From the NCBI GenBank assembly GCA_910584685.1, contig CAJUAO010000012.1, positions 1 to 64,000 on the forward strand: a DNA stretch of 64,000 bases. The letters are read 5' to 3'. Position numbers and translations under genes: made by a program. Of the stretch, positions 59,234 through 64,000 are shown piece by piece. How positions within the stretch are numbered: the first letter of the stretch is position 1; every line of letters begins with the position of its first letter. The DNA comes from an uncultured Lachnospiraceae bacterium (GTDB taxonomy: Bacteria; Bacillota; Clostridia; Lachnospirales; Lachnospiraceae). The notes below the pieces were generated by a model, which searched no databases, was not told the DNA's origin, and saw nothing but the letters and a program-made list of their open reading frames with translations.

Positions 59234-61114
59234 TTATATAGTCTGCCCCGCAAACTGCTTGCTGTAAAGCTTGTAATATTCCCCCTCCCTTTTAATCAGC
59301 TCGTCATGGCTTCCTGCCTCCGCTATTACGCCGTCATTTACCACCACTATCATATCTGCATCTCTGATGGTGGAAAGCCTGTGAGCTATAATAAGCGAGG
59401 TTCTTCCCTTCATAAGATTAATCATAGCCTGCTGTATATGCATCTCTGTCCGTGTGTCAACCGATGACGTTGCCTCGTCAAGTATAAGTATCTTAGGCTC
59501 TGCCAGCACTGCTCTTGCTATTGACAAAAGCTGCCTCTGTCCCTGGGACAGGTTTGAGCCTGCCTCTGCCAGCACCGTCTCATAGCCGTCAGGAAGTCTT
59601 TCTATAAATCTGTCTGCCATTGCCGTCGCCGCAGCCGCCTTTACTGCCTTATCATCCGCCTCCGTATTTCCATACTTAATATTTGCCCTTATGGTATCGT
59701 TAAACAAAACCGTATCCTGAAGCACTATGGCTATAGCCTTTCTTAAGTTCTCCTTTGGTATGTCCGTAATATCTTTCCCGTCTATGGTTATACTGCCTGA
59801 ATCAAGCTCATAAAATCTCGTAAGCAGATTTACTATGGTTGTTTTTCCTGAGCCGGTGGCTCCTACTATGGCTATCTTCTGTCCCGCCTTTACTGAAAGA
59901 TTAAGTCCCTTAAGCACAGGCTCGTTTTCAACGTATCCAAAATGCATATCGGTAAATTCTATATTGCCGTTTAATGAAGCTATATCTATATTATCCCTTC
60001 CCTCGTCTATCTCGTCGTCACTGTCCATTATGTCAAATATACGCTCTGCTCCTGCAAGGGCCGTCAATATAGACGAATACTGTGCCGCAATCATATTTAC
60101 AGGCCTGCTGAAATTCTTGGAATACTGGAGCATCGCCTGTATTCTTCCTACGGTCATTCCCCCATAGCCCTTTATCATCATAAAGCCTCCTAAGGACGCC
60201 AGTATAACATACTGGAAGTTTCCCAGAAAGTTCATTATAGGCCCCATTATGGAGCCCCATACCCTTGCGCTTATGCTGCATTTTTTAAGCTCGCTTGAAA
60301 TCTGCCAAAATTTTTCTACCGCTTCCTCCTCCTTGCCGTAGGCTGCCACGGTCTTATAGCTTGAAATCATCTCCTCAACATGGCCGTTTATCTGGCCTAA
60401 AAGCCTTTGCTGTCTCACAAAATACTTTCTCATAAACTTTGCAAGCTTTGACGATACAAGTATTGTTACAGGTATGGTGACAACGGCAATTACAGTCATT
60501 ATCCGGCTGTAATAAAGCATCATAACCGTAACCCCTGCCAATGTCAGAAGCGCTGAAAAAAGACTTGTCACAGACTGGGCTATGGCGTTTGACACATTTT
60601 CCACGTCATTAGTCATTCTGCTCATTATATCACCGTGACTGTGGGTATCCGTATATTTTACAGGCAGCCTTGAAATTTTCTTAAACAAATCATTTCTCAT
60701 TTCATATACCGTCGCCTGTGAAAGCTTTGCCGAAAGTATTCCCTGAAAGAAGGTCATTGCCCCGCTGCATGCAAATATGCATATCATAATAAACAGATAA
60801 AATCTCATACTATCTAAATCTACATGAAGCCTTCCGTCATAAAAGGATATGGTATCTATTGCCTTCTGCTGGAACATAGGCCCTAATACGTCTATTGCGG
60901 TAATCACAGCCATCAGGACAACAAGCATTATAAGTATAAGCTTATTTTTGCCGATATACTTTAATATTCTAAAAAGCGTGCCTTTAGTATTCTTTGGCTT
61001 CTCCCTGTTTATCCTTGCGCCCATGGGGCCTCCCGGGCCTCCCGGACCTCCCGGTCTTCCTCCGGGGCCCAGACGTGGCATATTAACCTCCTGCCTTTGT
61101 TTATTTTCCGCCAT
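59234..61114 (-). CDS. ABC exporter half-transporter (second of a heterodimeric pair)
   Basis: 626 residues: a Gly/Pro-rich head (RLGPGGRPGGPGGPGGPMGA, about 14-33), six transmembrane helices (about 50-330), then an ATPase with Walker A VGATGSGKTT, signature NLSQGQRQLLSIARA, Walker B LILDEATSSVD and the H-loop IIAHRLSTI. Multidrug-type exporter. It starts two bases after the first subunit stops. The ATPase site residues are intact, with Glu after Walker B, so this is probably the consensus site of the pair. Confidence 0.93.
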   Translation of the reverse strand: MAENKQRQEVNMPRLGPGGRPGGPGGPGGPMGARINREKPKNTKGTLFRILKYIGKNKLILIMLVVLMAVITAIDVLGPMFQQKAIDTISFYDGRLHVDLDSMRFYLFIMICIFACSGAMTFFQGILSAKLSQATVYEMRNDLFKKISRLPVKYTDTHSHGDIMSRMTNDVENVSNAIAQSVTSLFSALLTLAGVTVMMLYYSRIMTVIAVVTIPVTILVSSKLAKFMRKYFVRQQRLLGQINGHVEEMISSYKTVAAYGKEEEAVEKFWQISSELKKCSISARVWGSIMGPIMNFLGNFQYVILASLGGFMMIKGYGGMTVGRIQAMLQYSKNFSRPVNMIAAQYSSILTALAGAERIFDIMDSDDEIDEGRDNIDIASLNGNIEFTDMHFGYVENEPVLKGLNLSVKAGQKIAIVGATGSGKTTIVNLLTRFYELDSGSITIDGKDITDIPKENLRKAIAIVLQDTVLFNDTIRANIKYGNTEADDKAVKAAAATAMADRFIERLPDGYETVLAEAGSNLSQGQRQLLSIARAVLAEPKILILDEATSSVDTRTEMHIQQAMINLMKGRTSLIIAHRLSTIRDADMIVVVNDGVIAEAGSHDELIKREGEYYKLYSKQFAGQTI

Positions 61115-61116
61115 TA

Positions 61117-62949
61117 TTATACACCTGCCTTTCCGTCACTACCATTGGTTTTATTCTGAGAGGCATATATATCCCTGTATGTATCGCTGCTTTTCATAAG
61201 CTCCTCATGGGTACCTATGCTTACTATACTTCCATCGCTCTCTATTACGGCTATCCTGTCAGCCTCCATAACGCTTGCTATACGCTGGGCTATTAAAATA
61301 ACGGTAGTACCCGCCGCAGCCTGCTTAAATGAGGCTCTAAGCCTTGCCTCTGTAACCAAATCAAGGGCTGATGTGGAATCGTCTAAAATAAGAAGCTCCG
61401 GCTTTCTGAGAAGGGCTCTCGCTATGGACATTCTCTGCTTTTGTCCTCCTGAAAGAGACGCTCCCTTTTCTGCTATAAAGGTATTATATCCGTCGCCAAA
61501 TTCCTCTATAAATGAGGCTGCCTGCGCCGCCTCCGCCGCCTCTCTTATCTCAGCCTCAGAAGCCTCCGGTTTTCCCCATCTTATATTACCTTCTATAGTG
61601 TCTGAAAAAAGCTCGCTTTTCTGCATAACATAGCCAATCTTTTCCCTAAGCTCTGAAAGCTTATATTTCTTTACATTTATACCGTCAACATACACCTCTC
61701 CTCCAGTGGTGTCATAAAATCTTGGGATAAGGGATACCAGCGAGGTTTTTCCGCAGCCTGTTGCGCCTATTACTGCAAAGGTTTCTCCCTTTTTTATTTT
61801 AAGGCTTATATTTTTAAGCACAGGCCTTCCCACTGTCTCAGGATACATAAAGCTGACGTTTTTCATTTCCACCATAACGTCTGTGTCTGTATTTTCTCCA
61901 TAATTTCCGTCTCCATCCCTTATGACAGGCTCCGTATCTATAATTTCACGTATTCTCTTTCCTGACGCCGTCGCTCTTGAAATAGACTGGAACATATTTG
62001 TAGTCATCATAACGGACATTATAACCTGTGAAATATATGTTACCGCCGCCATGACTGTTCCTGTGTCCATGCCGCTTTTCTCTATGCTTATATTTAATCC
62101 TCCTATGTAGATAATAGCTATTACTGCAAAATTCTGTATAACCGTAAGAACAGGCGTTATAACCGCCATAAGCTTCAATACGGAATAATTTGTATTCTTA
62201 AGCTCTCCGTTTGCATTTTTAAATCTGTTATACTCATACTCCTCCTTTACACACGCCTTTACCACTCTTGCTCCGCTTACGTTTTCCTGCACAACGGAAT
62301 TAACCCTGTCAAGCCTTTTCTGTACAAGCCCATACATAGGCATTGCCTTTGCAAGGACAATAGCTAGCACAACAGCAAGCACAGGCACGGCGCACAAAAG
62401 TATGGCTCCAAACTGTAAATCAAGCGCCACAAGCATAACGGTTCCTCCTATTAAAAACATAGGCGAACGCACAAACATTCTCATAAGCATTTCCATAAAA
62501 TCCGTTACCATGGTTATATCATTTGTCATTCTTGTAACAAGAGAGCCTGTAGTAAACTTATCTGTCTGCTGAATCGATAAGGACATTACCTTTTTAAAAG
62601 CATCGCATCTTAAGTCATTGCCAAAGCCCTGGGCTGCCCTGGCTGCCGTGTATGCGCAAAACACGCCGAAAAAGCCTCCCACAAGGGTCACTGCAAGCAT
62701 TAATATCCCGAAGGTAATAATAATATCCATAGCTTCATAGTCATTTCCGTGAAAAAACTCCATTACAGCCGCCGCAATTTCCGAGCCCTTTTCGCTGTCG
62801 TTTATATCTATTCCCGTAATTCCGTAATTTACAATAAATGACATAAGATACGGAAGCATCAAATCGGCCGCCACCTCTCCTATCATCAGCAATGGCGATA
62901 TAAATGCCAAAAATCTGTATGGTTTCATGTAACTAAACAGCTTCTTCAT
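61117..62949 (-). CDS. ABC exporter half-transporter (first of a heterodimeric pair)
   Basis: 610 residues: six transmembrane helices, Walker A IGATGCGKTSL, signature SLSGGQKQRMSIARA, and Walker B LLILDDSTSALD, where Asp replaces the catalytic Glu, and Gln replaces the H-loop His (LIAQRIAS). These losses are typical of the degenerate site in heterodimeric exporters such as BmrCD or TM287/288, so it should pair with the next gene. Substrate unknown. Confidence 0.93.
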   Translation of the reverse strand: MKKLFSYMKPYRFLAFISPLLMIGEVAADLMLPYLMSFIVNYGITGIDINDSEKGSEIAAAVMEFFHGNDYEAMDIIITFGILMLAVTLVGGFFGVFCAYTAARAAQGFGNDLRCDAFKKVMSLSIQQTDKFTTGSLVTRMTNDITMVTDFMEMLMRMFVRSPMFLIGGTVMLVALDLQFGAILLCAVPVLAVVLAIVLAKAMPMYGLVQKRLDRVNSVVQENVSGARVVKACVKEEYEYNRFKNANGELKNTNYSVLKLMAVITPVLTVIQNFAVIAIIYIGGLNISIEKSGMDTGTVMAAVTYISQVIMSVMMTTNMFQSISRATASGKRIREIIDTEPVIRDGDGNYGENTDTDVMVEMKNVSFMYPETVGRPVLKNISLKIKKGETFAVIGATGCGKTSLVSLIPRFYDTTGGEVYVDGINVKKYKLSELREKIGYVMQKSELFSDTIEGNIRWGKPEASEAEIREAAEAAQAASFIEEFGDGYNTFIAEKGASLSGGQKQRMSIARALLRKPELLILDDSTSALDLVTEARLRASFKQAAAGTTVILIAQRIASVMEADRIAVIESDGSIVSIGTHEELMKSSDTYRDIYASQNKTNGSDGKAGV

Positions 62950-63030
62950 TTTTATTTAACCTTTCCTTCTGTTTTAAAAACAAAGTGCCACCCTATGGCA
63001 GCACCCCGTCTTTATTTATCAAATATATTT

Positions 63031-63630
63031 TTAATCGCATAAAGGCTCTATAAGCTTTCCTGCCGATTCCTCATCAGGAAGCATAATTACACGCCCTACA
63101 TTATCTAAAAATTCCCCGTTTTCATACACTACTGTAAATCCTGTATCTATGCATATAGCTTTATTATATTTAATCATAATATTATCTATGGTTATTTCTT
63201 CTAATCCTGCCGGCTTAACATATATACGCATATCCGTATATTGACCTACAGCCTTTAAATAAGCGGCGCATATAATATTTGCAAACTCCTGAAGAAGCGA
63301 CATTCTCTCTGAAGCGTCACAGATAAGCTCCTTATCCTCAGCCATTTTTTCTATAACTATATCAACAAATTCCTCCTTCATGCTGATAAGCATAGAGCCA
63401 TTAAGAGTCTTTTGAAACTTCATCATTACTCCAAACTTCCCGTTGAAATTCACCATTTCCTCCGCCAGCTTTTCATCCATGGGAGCAATTTTAGGAACTC
63501 CTATATGAAGCCTGAGTCCCATTATTCTGCCTATTGTAATGCTTGCGCTTCCCAAGCCCACATTTCCAAGCTCATACAAGATATCCTGTGCATCAGAATC
63601 TATTAATCCTTCCTCATTAAATATGTTCAA
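63031..63630 (-). CDS. CheC-like chemotaxis phosphatase
   Basis: 199 residues with the two CheC-type helices: ILYELGNVGLGSASITIGRI (about 18-37) and LLQEFANIICAAYLKAVG (about 112-129), each keeping the Glu and Asn used to dephosphorylate CheY-P. It lies 14 bases downstream of a CheY-like receiver gene, its likely substrate. No CheD is present in the window. Confidence 0.88.
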   Translation of the reverse strand: MNIFNEEGLIDSDAQDILYELGNVGLGSASITIGRIMGLRLHIGVPKIAPMDEKLAEEMVNFNGKFGVMMKFQKTLNGSMLISMKEEFVDIVIEKMAEDKELICDASERMSLLQEFANIICAAYLKAVGQYTDMRIYVKPAGLEEITIDNIMIKYNKAICIDTGFTVVYENGEFLDNVGRVIMLPDEESAGKLIEPLCD

Positions 63631-63644
63631 ATTTTTTCCTCCTC

Positions 63645-64000
63645 TCAGACTTCTTTTTCTTCAAGGACCTTATATATCACTTCCAAAAATTCCTTTTCCA
63701 GATATGGCTTTGTTACAAATGCCTTTGCCCCTGCCTTTATTGAATCTTCAATAATCAAATCCTGACCAATGGCAGACGTCATAATAATCTTTGCGTCAGG
63801 CTTTTTCTTTAAAAGATTTTCAAGCAGTGTTAAATCGGAATTGTCAGGCAATGTAATGTCAAGAAGCACCAAATCCGGTTTCTCCTTCTCAAACAGCTCC
63901 ATAGTCTCCGCTGCCGTAGCCGCCTGAATTACATTGTCAAAGCCTCCGTTTTGTAATGACTTTATTGCTACTTTTCTGGCAAACTTAGCATCATCAACCA
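63645..64000 (-). CDS. CheY-like response regulator receiver (5' end outside window)
   Basis: The frame enters from the right edge as VDDAKFARKVAIKSLQNGG and ends at 63645. It has the acidic pair Asp-Asp, the phospho-acceptor Asp in LVLLDITLPD, Ser/Thr in IIMTSAIG and the Lys in FVTKPYLEKEF. It is a single receiver with no output domain. The start codon is about 5-6 residues beyond the window. It pairs with the CheC-like gene downstream. Confidence 0.92.
   Translation of the reverse strand, partial: VDDAKFARKVAIKSLQNGGFDNVIQAATAAETMELFEKEKPDLVLLDITLPDNSDLTLLENLLKKKPDAKIIMTSAIGQDLIIEDSIKAGAKAFVTKPYLEKEFLEVIYKVLEEKEV

Noticed and set aside
1..64000. CRISPR arrays, prophage or complete insertion sequences
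   Set aside because: No regularly spaced repeats, no cas genes, and no intact transposase or phage structural genes were seen; only MITE-like repeats and decayed mobile genes are present.

Overview
The window looks like chromosomal DNA of a low-GC, spore-forming Clostridia member, most likely of the family Lachnospiraceae. The evidence is a tRNA-Ser with no encoded CCA, textbook TTGACA-N17-TATAAT promoters with strong GGAGG ribosome binding sites, an FMN riboswitch/RibU unit, long-form HPF, a YaaH/SleL-type cortex hydrolase, and several plant cell wall enzymes. Nearly all housekeeping genes lie on the minus strand. The genus is not determined from the sequence.

Layout. 0-6.5 kb: the promoter and leader of an rRNA operon running off the left edge, tRNA-Ser(UGA), then a translation/tRNA-modification block (ycxB-like, tsaE, tsaB, rimI, a small zinc-ribbon protein, rnz, a membrane protein, tsaD, ispD). 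6.5-9.8 kb: an FMN riboswitch with attenuator in front of ribU, convergent with the RNA-binding protein gene tex across a 30-bp perfect palindrome. 9.8-18.4 kb: two tandem paralogous membrane proteins, then a probable secA-prfB-cheW-ACT-hom-trpS transcription unit in which prfB carries a programmed +1 frameshift. 18.5-23.7 kb: a LytTR regulator, a decayed Rpn-type nuclease gene, a secreted cell-surface protein, an LCP-family protein, a candidate structured RNA and hpf. 23.9-27.8 kb: a cluster of DnaA boxes, a FabG-like reductase, an acyl-ACP thioesterase, and a 2-isopropylmalate synthase fused to an AraC-type DNA-binding domain. 27.8-29.8 kb: a small foreign-looking segment with a 329-bp hairpin element whose 80-bp arms are perfectly inverted. 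29.8-37 kb: arabinose-polymer enzymes (GH43, a lipoprotein GH51), a MocR regulator and a HAD phosphatase. 37-41.5 kb: a GntR(YtrA-like)-controlled ABC exporter operon.

41.8-53.9 kb is an accessory island. It is bracketed by a decayed copy (41.8 kb) and an intact copy (52.8 kb) of a LysM-GH18 gene. It holds a Fic fragment, a complete FokI-like Type IIS restriction-modification system (XRE regulator, two Dam-type methyltransferases, nuclease), a PIN/RelB toxin-antitoxin pair, a chimeric HipA-like pseudogene, and two directly repeated modules of about 1.54 kb. Each module pairs a LytTR regulator gene with a 28-29 residue hydrophobic peptide gene and a convergent antisense RNA transcribed from a perfect consensus promoter. 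The peptide/antisense pair has the layout of a par/Fst-like type I toxin-antitoxin locus, and the Shine-Dalgarno region is sequestered by a stem with compensatory changes between the copies. The constant linkage with LytTR is the best candidate here for an undescribed system.

54-64 kb returns to core and carbohydrate genes: a DUF4474 protein, a metallophosphoesterase, a tRNA-dihydrouridine synthase, a PL11 rhamnogalacturonan lyase, a heterodimeric ABC exporter, a CheC-like phosphatase and a CheY-like receiver cut by the right edge. GH43, GH51 and PL11 together suggest growth on the side chains and backbone of pectin.
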